A stretch of 64,000 bases of DNA. It comes from Paenibacillus gyeongsangnamensis (lineage in GTDB: Bacteria > Bacillota > Bacilli > Paenibacillales > NBRC-103111). The stretch covers positions 1 through 64,000 of the forward strand of contig NZ_JAQAGZ010000017.1 in the NCBI RefSeq assembly GCF_027533625.1, given 5' to 3'. The notes below the pieces were generated by a model. That model worked only from the letters and a program-made list of their open reading frames with translations. It was not told the origin of the DNA and searched no databases. Both the position numbers and the translations under genes were made by a program. The number at the start of each line of letters is the position of its first letter. Position 1 is the stretch's first letter. Positions 1 to 8,517 of this stretch are shown piece by piece.

Positions 1-335
1 GTTACTCGGTTATCGGAAGTAAGTAACTCGACCTTCTGAACTGTCGCAGCGCTCAGAGATAAGAGGAACTGTCGCCACGCGAACTTCGTGTGATTTAAAA
101 ATCGATAAACGGAGTCTTTGCCGGGAAATGATTCGGCTTTGGTACTTTCGAGCAGGCGAAACCAATTTTTCTGATGAAACAAAAGCACGAAAACAAGCTG
201 AAAAAGATACGCCGCTGTAAATCCAAATTTCTTGTTGATTTTCGCGTCTTTTAAATGCTTAAGCACTTGAAGCTCTTTGAAAGCCGGTTTAATTTCTTTT
301 GGTAGTTGATTGCAGGGCTCTTTTTGCTCTATCAT
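1..335 (-). mobile_element. IS4-family transposase, N-terminal part (runs off window)
   Basis: A minus-strand reading frame starts with ATG at 335 and is open to the window edge, giving about 111 residues that begin MIEQKEPCNQL. The middle shows the segment FPGKDSVYRFLNHTKFAWRQ and the last visible residues are TSDNRV. I recognise this as the N-terminal part of the IS4-type DDE transposases common in Bacillus and Paenibacillus; the catalytic DDE residues would lie outside the window. The copy may be intact, because no frameshift is seen in the visible part. It sits directly upstream of the mercury genes on the opposite strand, where a merR regulator would be expected. The terminal inverted repeat was not defined with confidence; it should lie between about 345 and 420. 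Confidence 0.75.
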
Positions 336-498
336 ATAGAGGACACCTCTTCTGTGTGGTAGTGGGTTGCTCGACACAATCACTATACCAAATGGAAGCG
401 GTGTTTTTCTATTTTTGCAAGGGATAGATTATTATCCTGATACAGCTTTATTTATCAAGGGTTTAAGACTAATTTCGCTCTGCGAAGTTTGAGTTATT

Positions 499-792
499 AT
501 GAATAAAAATGAACCTGCTCAATCAAAATCAAGCGGACTGCTTACTTTGCTGGGCCTGCCGGTGCTTTTGGCAGCCTGTTGCGGACTTCCGCTGCTTTTA
601 ACTGCTTTCGGATTTACCGCTGCAGGCGCTTTTTTGACCGGCAAAGAGTACTGGGTTTTTGGCGGGTTTATGCTTATCATCGGTTTGGCCATGTTGATAA
701 AGTTTCTCGTAGGTAGGAGATCGAAATCTACAGGTGGTTGTACTGTTCCAAAAGATCATCGATCGTCTTCCGCTCCTTCGAACCATCGGTAA
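499..792 (+). CDS. small MerT/MerF-like membrane protein (putative mercuric ion transport)
   Basis: A 97-residue protein with two predicted membrane segments (about residues 14-40 and 50-70). The first carries a vicinal cysteine pair in LLAACCGLPLLL, and a further Cys lies in the cytoplasmic tail (GGCTVP). A Cys pair in the first helix plus a cytoplasmic Cys is the layout of MerF/MerT, which pass Hg(II) through the membrane to MerA. The gene is followed 112 bp later by merA on the same strand, which supports this role. The ribosome binding site is weak. No merR gene and no clear MerR-type dyad operator are visible between the transposase and this gene. Assignment to MerF, MerT or another small Mer transporter is not settled. 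Confidence 0.6.
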   Translation: MNKNEPAQSKSSGLLTLLGLPVLLAACCGLPLLLTAFGFTAAGAFLTGKEYWVFGGFMLIIGLAMLIKFLVGRRSKSTGGCTVPKDHRSSSAPSNHR

Positions 793-904
793 TTTTTTAC
801 TTTATATATTAAAATATTTTAATTTGTTATTTTAAATCCTCTCTTTTGCCCTTATCACAATTAGGGAAAGATGAAAACAACCCAATTAAGGAAAGGTGAC
901 TACA

Positions 905-2556
905 ATGGACGAGAAAACCAGAAATGCTCGGTTGAAGGTGCATGGAATGACTTGTACCGGCTGTGAGGAGCACGTCGTCAAAGCGCTTCAACAAATAGGC
1001 GCCGAGCAGGTCACGGCAAATTTTCGTCGAGGTGAAGCCTCGTTTGAACTCTCGGAAAGCACGAGTATTGAAAAATTAAAGGAGGCGATTTCTGAAATCG
1101 GCTATCAGCCGGGAGATGTAGAGATTGTCGCTTCAGAAGTGAAACCCAAACGGGGTAATGTTGGGGATTATGACCTGCTTATTATCGGTTCCGGAGGCGC
1201 TGCGTTTTCGGCAGCCATTCAAGCCGTATCGTATGGTGCCAGGGTGGGGATGATTGAACGAGGCACGATTGGCGGAACATGCGTCAATATTGGTTGTGTT
1301 CCGTCGAAAACCTTGCTGCGTGCCGGCGAGAACAACCATTTGGCCAAACAAGATACCTTCAACGGGCTTCAAACATCGGCTGGCCCTGTTGATTTGAAAT
1401 CGTTAATTGAACAAAAAATGAACTGGTCGGCTCGCTTCGGCAACAAAAATACGTCGATTTGATCGATGATTACGGGTTCGACCTGATCCGCGGCGAAGCG
1501 CGATTTGTTAGCGAAAACATGGTTGAAGTGGACGGCCGAAAGATTACCGCAAGGAACTTCCTGATTGCTACCGGAGCTTCTCCGGCAATTCCGGACATAC
1601 CGGGACTGGGTGACGTGGATTATTTGGTCAGTACAACGGCCCTCGAGCTTCAGGAAGTTCCGAAACGCCTGGCGGTGATCGGTTCCGGCTACATAGCGAT
1701 GGAACTTGGGCAATTATTCCGCAATCTTGGCGCCGAGGTTACACTTATGCAAAGAAGCCATCGTTTACTGAAAACATACGATCCGGAGATTTCAGAGGCT
1801 GTTACGCAAGCCCTAACCGAGCAAGGAATCCGTATTATTACAGGGGCAACGTTTCATCGAGTGGAACAAGACGACAACTGCAAACGCGTATTTATCTCAG
1901 TCGACGGTCAGGAACAAATCATTGAAGCCGATCAACTCCTTATCGCCGCGGGTCGCCAGCCAAATACGAAGGAACTGAACTTGGAGGCGGCGAAGGTGAA
2001 CATCGGCGATCGCGGAGAGGTGGTCGTGGATGAATATTTACGGACCAACAATCCGAAGATTTATGCGGCCGGCGACGTCACTATGGGACCGCAGTTCGTG
2101 TATGTGGCGGCTTACGAAGGATGGATCGTTGCCAAAAATACGGTCGGAAATGCCAAAACAAAGCTCGATCTTCGAGTGGTGCCCGGTGTTACCTTTACCA
2201 CCCCGGCTGTAGCCACGGTTGGACTAACCGAAGATCAAGCGAAGGCCGACGGCCGCGAGGTCATTACTTCCGTATTACCACTGGAGGCCGTTCCAAGAGC
2301 GCTTGTGAACCGGGAAACTACGGGCGTATTTAAATTAGTGGCCGATGCGAAAACCCGAAAAGTGCTGGGAGTACACATCGTTGCTGAAAATGCCGGAGAT
2401 GTCATTTATGCAGCAACTTTAATCGTGAAATTCGGCTTAACGATTGAAGATCTCCGCAGCACGATGGCTCCGTATTTAACCATGACGGAAGGTCTCAAAT
2501 TAGCAACGCTTACGTTCGATAAAGACGTATCTAAACTATCCTGCTGTGCAGGTTAA
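905..2556 (+). pseudogene. merA: mercuric reductase, frameshifted
   Basis: MerA is a cytoplasmic FAD-dependent reductase that turns Hg(II) into Hg(0) with NADPH. The frame starting at ATG 905 (SD AAAGGTG at 892-898) shows an N-terminal heavy-metal domain (GMTCTGCEEH, Cys17 and Cys20), an FAD-binding GSGGAA motif and the redox disulfide GGTCVNIGCVPSK. It then runs into a stop at 1462. The rest of the protein continues in another frame, with KRLAVIGSGYIAMELGQLF for NADPH binding, the dimer domain and the family's C-terminal Cys pair (SCCAG). Joining the frames needs one extra A in the A-run at 1413-1418; the restored junction reads EQKNELVGSLRQQKYVDLI, as in MerA. All catalytic parts are otherwise present, so this is a fresh mutation, a sequencing error or possible slippage in the A-run. 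Confidence 0.9.
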
Positions 2557-2563
2557 GAGAAAT

Positions 2564-2586
2564 CCGGGGCGTTCGCTCCGGTTTTT
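2564..2586 (+). terminator. rho-independent terminator after merA
   Basis: A 7-bp stem CCGGGGC/GCTCCGG (one G-T pair) with a GTTC loop is followed by TTTTT. It starts 7 bp after the merA stop codon. Confidence 0.85.
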
Positions 2587-2677
2587 CAATACTAGATCAG
2601 CAACCAACCGCGGTGGCAATTGTTTGTTGTGCTAATGGATGACGTTAGTGCTCGTCTCGCCAAATTGCTTTATGATT

Positions 2678-2725
2678 AAGCACATATGTTTGTGTCGTGG
2701 CCTCGTGATACAAACATATGTGCTT
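2678..2725. repeat. perfect 16-bp inverted repeat
   Basis: The arms AAGCACATATGTTTGT (2678-2693) and ACAAACATATGTGCTT (2710-2725) are exact reverse complements separated by 16 bases. The element lies between the merA terminator and the 3' end of the minus-strand isomerase gene at 2762. It could stop transcription of that gene, but a U-run is poor on both strands. It could also be a recombination or insertion scar. Confidence 0.7.
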
Positions 2726-2761
2726 TCTTTGCGAAACGTTTAACGATCTTGCCAATTCACG

Positions 2762-3568
2762 TCAAAAGATCATTTTTTTCATATAGTCGATTGTGTATTG
2801 TACTCCCTTTTCTCCTAATTCATTTCTCCATGTCTTGGAATGAGGTTCGATACTAAGGCCTCCATTATAATTTTTCGCATATAAGACCGCCATAAATGAA
2901 CCCCAATCGGTTTGATCCAAGCCTGCCGGAGGATCGTCGAATCTATTGCCGTCAATAATTAACGAACCTTTAATGTGTACATGATTAAAGCGTTCTCCCC
3001 AATCTCTCATTTCCTTCAGGTAGTCTCTTCCTGCGTAACGGGAATGGGAAGGATCGTATTTGATGCCGAGTCCCGGCAATTCGCCTAGTACCGGAATCCA
3101 ACCTTCGGCGTTGTCGATAAAGTTGTTCCAATGGCAATTATATGCGGATATTTTAACGCCTTTCGGACTTGCATATTCGATCAGCTTGGAGAAGAAAGAC
3201 ACTGCGCTTTTACAATTTTCCATGAACGAGCGTCCGTCCGCCGCGTTGCATCCGACCACAAAATTCTCGCAGTTTAAATGGCTTGCCGCATCAATAAGTT
3301 CATAGCATTTTTCCAATTCGGCTTCGATGATGCGGCCCTCCCTGTCAATGCGGTCCTGTCCCCACCGACCGATGGAGCCTATACCAATTCCATATTCGCC
3401 GCTCCAGCTTCGGATTTGATTTACCTGCCTGGTAAATGCGTCCGTTTCACTATAATCGGCAGGATTCTCTCCGTTCACATTAAAGGTGAACTCTAGAAAA
3501 TCAAGCTTCAACTCCGCTGACTTTTTGAAACTTTCTTCATTTTTGGGTGCAATCATCCCCAACTTCAT
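2762..3568 (-). CDS. sugar phosphate isomerase/epimerase (TIM barrel)
   Basis: A 268-residue protein of the xylose-isomerase-like TIM-barrel superfamily (AP endonuclease 2 fold). Typical features are the N-terminal MKLGMIAPKNEESF strand, the acidic metal-site segments (YDPSHSRYAGRDYL near 190-205 and FNHVHIKGS near 215) and the C-terminal GLSIEPHSKTW. Members isomerise or epimerise sugars or keto-sugars. It is the last gene of a minus-strand set that runs binding protein, permease, permease, isomerase, with 17 bp to the permease stop. It probably converts the imported sugar inside the cell. The start has a good AGGAGGGC ribosome binding site. The exact substrate cannot be told from sequence. 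Confidence 0.85.
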   Translation of the reverse strand: MKLGMIAPKNEESFKKSAELKLDFLEFTFNVNGENPADYSETDAFTRQVNQIRSWSGEYGIGIGSIGRWGQDRIDREGRIIEAELEKCYELIDAASHLNCENFVVGCNAADGRSFMENCKSAVSFFSKLIEYASPKGVKISAYNCHWNNFIDNAEGWIPVLGELPGLGIKYDPSHSRYAGRDYLKEMRDWGERFNHVHIKGSLIIDGNRFDDPPAGLDQTDWGSFMAVLYAKNYNGGLSIEPHSKTWRNELGEKGVQYTIDYMKKMIF

Positions 3569-3585
3569 GCGTTGCCCTCCTCTTC

Positions 3586-4485
3586 CTAACCTTTGATTCC
3601 TGTTAAGGTAACGCCTTCAATAATATATCTTTGACCCAATATATATACGATCAGTACGGGAATAACGGCTATTGCCGACCCAGCCATCATAAGCGTCCAG
3701 TCGGTAATGTACATGCCGCGGAATAAGTTGAGCAGGAGAGGAACCGTGAACTTATCAGGGCTGTTCAAAAAAATGAGAGGACCAAAGAAGTTGTTCCACA
3801 TACTGAGAAAAGTAAATATGGCAAGTGCAGCGAGCGCCGGCTTGATCAGCGGAAGGATTATACGCCAATAAATCGTCCAGCGATTGGCTCCGTCAACAAT
3901 ACACGCCTCCTCCAATTCGTCTGGAATACTCTTGATGAATTGACGGAGCATAAATACACCGAATGCGTTTAATAACGAGGCCGGAACAATTAAGGCCAAA
4001 TGGGAATCCAGCCATCCAATCCCTTTCATCATCAAATAAAGCGGGATAATGGTTACTTGATGAGGTACCATCATGGTCGCCAAAAATAAGATAAAGATCG
4101 GTTCCCGAAGCGGAAACCGGATTTTGGCGAAGGCATAGGCTGCCATCGAGCAGGTGACCAATTTGCATGTTACCGAAATGAAGGCGATATAAAAACTGTT
4201 ATAGTATGCTCGGCCAAACGGCAAGGCTTCCCATGATTTCTTGTAATTCCCCCATTCCCACGGATCGGGAATCCACTTGGGAGGAATTAGAAAGATTTGT
4301 GAAAACTGTTTCAATGAGCTGAGGATCATCCAAATAAAAGGAGCCGTCATAATAACCGCTCCTATAATCAAAGCCGCATGAAGCAGCACTGTAGCGATCG
4401 GGCTGCTTCCGCTTCGGTCCGACTTTAGGATCGCTGCCGACATCCTGCGGCTTCGGGTTGCCTTCGCTTCCATATTCGCTTCCAT
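3586..4485 (-). CDS. carbohydrate ABC transporter permease (MalG/AraQ type)
   Basis: A 299-residue inner-membrane permease with six predicted membrane helices and the family's cytoplasmic EAA loop (ELEEACIVDGANRWTIYWRI, about 205-225) that docks the ATPase. The C-terminus ends in GVTLTGIKG, the usual ending of MalG-like permeases. It pairs with the permease at 4545-5423 to form the channel of a CUT1-type sugar importer. The start has AGGAGGAGA eight bases upstream; a second in-frame ATG four codons later is less well placed. Sixty bases separate it from the upstream permease. No ATPase gene is present, so the complex probably uses a shared MsmX-type ATPase encoded elsewhere. Confidence 0.93.
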   Translation of the reverse strand: MEANMEAKATRSRRMSAAILKSDRSGSSPIATVLLHAALIIGAVIMTAPFIWMILSSLKQFSQIFLIPPKWIPDPWEWGNYKKSWEALPFGRAYYNSFYIAFISVTCKLVTCSMAAYAFAKIRFPLREPIFILFLATMMVPHQVTIIPLYLMMKGIGWLDSHLALIVPASLLNAFGVFMLRQFIKSIPDELEEACIVDGANRWTIYWRIILPLIKPALAALAIFTFLSMWNNFFGPLIFLNSPDKFTVPLLLNLFRGMYITDWTLMMAGSAIAVIPVLIVYILGQRYIIEGVTLTGIKG

Positions 4486-4544
4486 GTCATTCTCCTCCTA
4501 GGAGTTATTGCGCAAAACGGATTGGTAAAAGAGCCGCCCTCACT

Positions 4545-5423
4545 TTAACCGCCATAATGAACCCAACGTTTCGAAATATGCATCTGGATTAGGGTAAGCG
4601 ATAAAATGATCGCAAACAAAATGACTGCAGCCGCAGCGCTTTTTCCGAAGGTGAAATCAACGAATGCGAGCTGGTAAATATGATATACGATGGTATAGCT
4701 TGCTTTAGCCGGCCCTCCTCCCGTCATGACAAACGATTGATCGAATACCTGGAAGGAGCCGATAATCGACATAATGGTCGCAAAGAAGGTTGTAGGAGAT
4801 AATAACGGAAGCGTTATATGCCAGAATTGACGAAGCTTACTGGCCCCATCGATCTGTGCAGCTTCGTAATAACTGGAGGAAATTCCTTGCAGTCCGGCCA
4901 GAAACAGAACCATGTTTCCTCCGAGTCCCCACCAAACGCTTAGCATGGCAATCGAAGGGATGACTAGCTTCCGGTTCATTAACCAGTCAGGTCCTTGGAT
5001 CCCAAACCATTGCTTCAAATAAACGTTAATGATACCGAAATCCGAGTTGAGCAGCCACAACCAAACGATAGATACGGCGATTGAGCTCGTAACGACGGGC
5101 ATATAGTAGAATAACCGGTATACGACTTTCCCGCGTACTTTGTTTAGAGCCACCGCAACCAAAACGGCCAAAAAAATGCCGACCGGCACTACCAATAGTG
5201 TATACCATGCCGTATTGAACAGCGCCAATATAAAATCCGGATTATGAAACTGATCTTTGAAATTATCGAAGCCGATAAATTGTTTCTTGCCGAATCCATC
5301 CCACTTCATCAAGCTTAAAGCAAAGGCGGATACGAGCGGAATTAAAGCGAATACAATCAGTCCGATCATTTGGGGTAAAATGAAAAAATATCCCCATAGA
5401 CCCTCCGATACGCGTTTGTTCAT
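4545..5423 (-). CDS. carbohydrate ABC transporter permease (MalF/UgpA type)
   Basis: A 292-residue membrane protein with about six membrane helices. The EAA loop YYEAAQIDGASKLRQFWHIT lies near residues 190-210 and the following TLPLLSPTTFF matches MalF-type permeases. It is the partner of the 3586-4485 permease and lies directly downstream of the solute-binding lipoprotein gene (80 bp gap). It should form half of the transmembrane pore of a CUT1 importer for an oligosaccharide or similar solute. The start is ATG with a purine-rich AAGGCTGGTGG upstream. Confidence 0.93.
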   Translation of the reverse strand: MNKRVSEGLWGYFFILPQMIGLIVFALIPLVSAFALSLMKWDGFGKKQFIGFDNFKDQFHNPDFILALFNTAWYTLLVVPVGIFLAVLVAVALNKVRGKVVYRLFYYMPVVTSSIAVSIVWLWLLNSDFGIINVYLKQWFGIQGPDWLMNRKLVIPSIAMLSVWWGLGGNMVLFLAGLQGISSSYYEAAQIDGASKLRQFWHITLPLLSPTTFFATIMSIIGSFQVFDQSFVMTGGGPAKASYTIVYHIYQLAFVDFTFGKSAAAAVILFAIILSLTLIQMHISKRWVHYGG

Positions 5424-5502
5424 ATGCCACCAGCCTTTCGCTCAGGGGGAGGAAAGGATACGCAATGCCCTTCCTCCATCTCCATGATCCTATCGAATGA
5501 AC

Positions 5503-6828
5503 TTATTTCCCTGCCTTATATTCCGCAATCTTCTGGTTTGCCTTCACGCCAAGCGTCTTAAGGGTTTCATCCAATTTGCCGTCCTTTAACCAAAGCGCTT
5601 CCATTTCATCGGTAATCACTTTGCTTAGTCCCGGCACTCCCGCTTCAAAAGGTGTCAAAGCATAACCGTTGCTTCGGACATCCAAGAAATATTTGGCATG
5701 CTCCGGCAGGTTGCCTTCGAGCACCACTTGATCGGCGCCTTCCACGGAAGGAACCGCATTGCCGCCGCCCTGCAAGCGGAAGATTTGACCTTCTTTGGAT
5801 ACAAATTCACTCAAAAATTGGTAAGCTTCTTTCGGGTATTTCGTGTTTTTATTCAAGACCATATAGGCGGTGGCCACACCGGCAGGTTCGATTTTCTTGC
5901 CTGTATTCGTTGGAAACGGAACAATATCGAACTGAAGGTCTTTACTTTGCTTAAAGATCGGAAGATACCAGCGTCCGGCGGATACGAATCCCACTTGGTT
6001 TGACATAAACATGGCATCTCCGCCTTGACCCTTCGGCAGTGTTCCGGCAAACGTCATATTTTTATTCTGCACGTTATCATAGAGGAATTTGTAAGCTTCT
6101 ACCGTCTTGGGATCTTTATCCTGAACGAACTCTCCTTTATCATTATAGAGCGTCCCTCCGTTTGCGGTAACAAAGCTGTAATAACGAAGCCAGCTGTTTT
6201 CCAGCACGAATCCATGCTTGCCGTTAGCCCGTAATTTCTCAAGCATCCCTTTGAAGGTATTCCAATTCCATTCCCCTTTTTCATAAAGATCGGCGGGCAT
6301 GACGGAAACCCCGGCATCCTGCAGCAGCTTCTTGTTATACCAAAGGACAACCGGATTGCAGTCAACCGGTATTCCATATACTTTTTCGTTCTTCCTCGCT
6401 GCTCCCCATAACCCCTTAAAGACATTCTCTTCCTTTATTTTGCTGTCGCCTTTCAAATACGGCGTTAATTCCGAAACCGTCTGATTTTCGATTAATTTTG
6501 AAATCGTACTGTCTCCGGAGTAGAACACGTCCGGCGCTGTTCCTCCACTTAGCTGAGTTAAGATTTTTTGCTCATAGTCGCTCGGGATCGGTATTAACTC
6601 AAATTCGACATTCGGATGCTTCGAATTATAATCTTTCGTAAATTCCTGAAACCTGCCTAATTCTCCAGGATTACCCCAGGTTGACCATTTCAATTTTATT
6701 TTCTCTCCTGCTTTTGGTGCGGCCGCTTTACCGCTTCCCCCTCCATCATTGCTGCATGCTTGCATTAATGGAACCAAAGCCATGGTTGTCATTAATAATG
6801 CAAGAGGTAATTTAGCTTTCAACTTCAT
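5503..6828 (-). CDS. ABC transporter solute-binding lipoprotein
   Basis: An extracellular sugar-binding protein (SBP_bac_1/MalE-like) of 441 residues. The signal peptide ends in a lipobox (LMQAC), so the mature protein is lipid-anchored through Cys. The body has the typical motifs GGTAPDVFYSGDS (about 95-107), YGIPVDCNPVVLWYNKKLL and FLSEFVSKEGQ. The start is taken at ATG 6828, not the in-frame ATG at 6837, because GAAAGGATG sits at the right distance from 6828 and overlaps the earlier ATG. It is the first gene after the two-component system and delivers the ligand to the permeases downstream. A promoter with a cre-like site lies just upstream. Confidence 0.93.
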   Translation of the reverse strand: MKLKAKLPLALLMTTMALVPLMQACSNDGGGSGKAAAPKAGEKIKLKWSTWGNPGELGRFQEFTKDYNSKHPNVEFELIPIPSDYEQKILTQLSGGTAPDVFYSGDSTISKLIENQTVSELTPYLKGDSKIKEENVFKGLWGAARKNEKVYGIPVDCNPVVLWYNKKLLQDAGVSVMPADLYEKGEWNWNTFKGMLEKLRANGKHGFVLENSWLRYYSFVTANGGTLYNDKGEFVQDKDPKTVEAYKFLYDNVQNKNMTFAGTLPKGQGGDAMFMSNQVGFVSAGRWYLPIFKQSKDLQFDIVPFPTNTGKKIEPAGVATAYMVLNKNTKYPKEAYQFLSEFVSKEGQIFRLQGGGNAVPSVEGADQVVLEGNLPEHAKYFLDVRSNGYALTPFEAGVPGLSKVITDEMEALWLKDGKLDETLKTLGVKANQKIAEYKAGK

Positions 6829-6854
6829 ATCGATCATCCTTTCGATACTTAAAT

Positions 6855-6939
6855 TGAATACGCTTTCATATCTTCATTATATATTTATCGTCCAACCCAT
6901 GTAACCGATTTTATTCCGAAAAGGTGTACTGGTTTCCGA
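6855..6939 (-). promoter_or_regulatory. promoter with cre-like site and TCGGAA direct repeat
   Basis: On the minus strand there is TTACAT (6899-6904), a 17-bp spacer and TATAAT (6876-6881). Downstream of the -10 is TGAAAGCGTATTCA (6855-6868), which fits the relaxed CcpA cre consensus with one mismatch to the strict form. Upstream of the -35 are two TCGGAA half-sites (6914-6919 and 6934-6939) 20 bp apart. They are placed like activator sites and abut the response regulator's stop codon. Inferred: the neighbouring response regulator activates, and CcpA represses, the importer operon. Confidence 0.65.
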
Positions 6940-8517
6940 TCATTTGGGAGGATAAGGAAGTTCCACTTCCTCTCTTTTTCCTTCCCTGTAATCTGCCGGC
7001 GATACTTTCAACACCTTTTTAAATAATTTGCTGAAATACTTAACATCGTTGAACCCGGACAGCTCGGCAACCTCATATATCTTTAACGTTGTAGTCCGAA
7101 GCAGATCGCATGCGCATTTTAACCTTAAATGGATCAGATAATCAATGAAGTTTTGTCCGGTATTCTTTTTAAATAATTCACTGAAATAGTTTTTGCTCAT
7201 CGATACATGATCGGCTACGTCTTGCAGGCTAATGTTTTGGATGTAGTTGCTTTTCAAATACTCAATAGCCCGACCGACAATTCGGCGGTGTAGCCCGTAA
7301 TCTTCCTCCGTTTCTTCTTTGGACTTCCACACCTCCTCGAAAGCGGATCTGATGAACACGCGTACATCATCCACCGATTCCATCAAGCGCAATACTTCCG
7401 TTTGCTCCATCGGTACGGCTTTGTTATCCTTGCACATTTGAAATAAAGAAAGCAATTCTTGCGCCTCCCGCTTCACTTCTATTGGTGTGCGATGCTCATT
7501 TGTCCAAAACTTGAACAAGCTCTCTAAACATTGAAGGGATTTTTCCTTTCTGCCTTCTCCCATCAACTCCTTCAGCAACGTCTTCAAGCGTTCCGATTCA
7601 TGCTTGTCATTCTTCATAGGAGGATGCGGTTCGTAAAAACGAATCTTTCCGGGGCCCTCATAAAATCGCAGTCTTGTGGCCTGGCGTCCTTCTTGTATCG
7701 CTTGTTTTATCCGTTCCAATCCGTGAACCCTTCCGCTGACGCCAAACGTAAATGAAAACTCTCTCTCCTGAAGCATGGAATGGAGGCTGGTCATTCTTTG
7801 GTTAAACACTTCGTCCCCTTCGGCAGTTTCGGGGAGCACAAGAATTAACTGATCCGAGCAGCCCCTGAATACAACACCTTCCCCAATCACTTTGTAGAAG
7901 CTTTCCTGCATTTCTTCAATAACAATCTCAATGAAAACTCCGCCCTCTTCGGAACGCATATTTGCGGCACTGTCCAGCATACAAACGACGAACCGGTAGC
8001 CTCCGGACATCCAAGGAAGATCGATATTCGCATTTTCCAACATGTTGTCACTCGCTAAAAGCTTGGTAAACGCTTTTTCCAGTTCAATCCGCTTTCCGGA
8101 CAGCTCCTGCTTGATATAAATTTCATGGATTCTTCGTTCTTCCGAAATTTGCAGTTTAACCTTATTCAAAACTTCTTTTAAGTCGGCCGGTTCGAGCGTC
8201 GGCTTGAGCAAATAATCGGACGCCCCCATCCGCACGCCTTCCCGGACAAAGCTAAAGTCGCTATGGCAGCTGAGCAATACGATTTTGACCCATGGGCAGC
8301 GCTCGCGCGTAATACGCATGAGCTCCAGCCCGTCCATAACCGGCATCGCGATATCGGTTATGAGAATATCAACTTCATGACGGTCAATCCATTGCAGCGC
8401 ATTTTTTCCATTGGATGCTTCTCCGACCAATTGAAATCCATTGGCTTCCCAATCAAACGTCGACCTGAGCCCCATCCGGGCAAGCGCTTCATCATCAACC
8501 AACAGCACTCGGTACAT
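6940..8517 (-). CDS. response regulator with AraC-type output (YesN-like)
   Basis: A 525-residue cytoplasmic regulator. An N-terminal receiver domain (MYRVLLVDDEALARMGL; phospho-acceptor Asp in DILITDIAMPVMDG near 54; Lys in DYLLKPT near 104) is followed by a long middle region and a C-terminal pair of AraC helix-turn-helix motifs (ISLQDVADHVSMSKNYFSEL and the FNDVKYFSKLFKK signature). This is the YesN type that responds to its paired YesM-like kinase. The start at 8517 is preferred over 8523 because GGGGG lies six bases upstream of it. The gene overlaps the kinase's 3' end by 23 bp, so the two are translationally coupled. The likely target is the promoter just downstream (6855-6939). Confidence 0.93.
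   Translation of the reverse strand: MYRVLLVDDEALARMGLRSTFDWEANGFQLVGEASNGKNALQWIDRHEVDILITDIAMPVMDGLELMRITRERCPWVKIVLLSCHSDFSFVREGVRMGASDYLLKPTLEPADLKEVLNKVKLQISEERRIHEIYIKQELSGKRIELEKAFTKLLASDNMLENANIDLPWMSGGYRFVVCMLDSAANMRSEEGGVFIEIVIEEMQESFYKVIGEGVVFRGCSDQLILVLPETAEGDEVFNQRMTSLHSMLQEREFSFTFGVSGRVHGLERIKQAIQEGRQATRLRFYEGPGKIRFYEPHPPMKNDKHESERLKTLLKELMGEGRKEKSLQCLESLFKFWTNEHRTPIEVKREAQELLSLFQMCKDNKAVPMEQTEVLRLMESVDDVRVFIRSAFEEVWKSKEETEEDYGLHRRIVGRAIEYLKSNYIQNISLQDVADHVSMSKNYFSELFKKNTGQNFIDYLIHLRLKCACDLLRTTTLKIYEVAELSGFNDVKYFSKLFKKVLKVSPADYREGKREEVELPYPPK

Noticed and set aside
2604..2630. T-box-like string CCGCGGTGGCAA
   Set aside because: It lacks the other T-box elements and no aminoacyl-tRNA-related gene follows.
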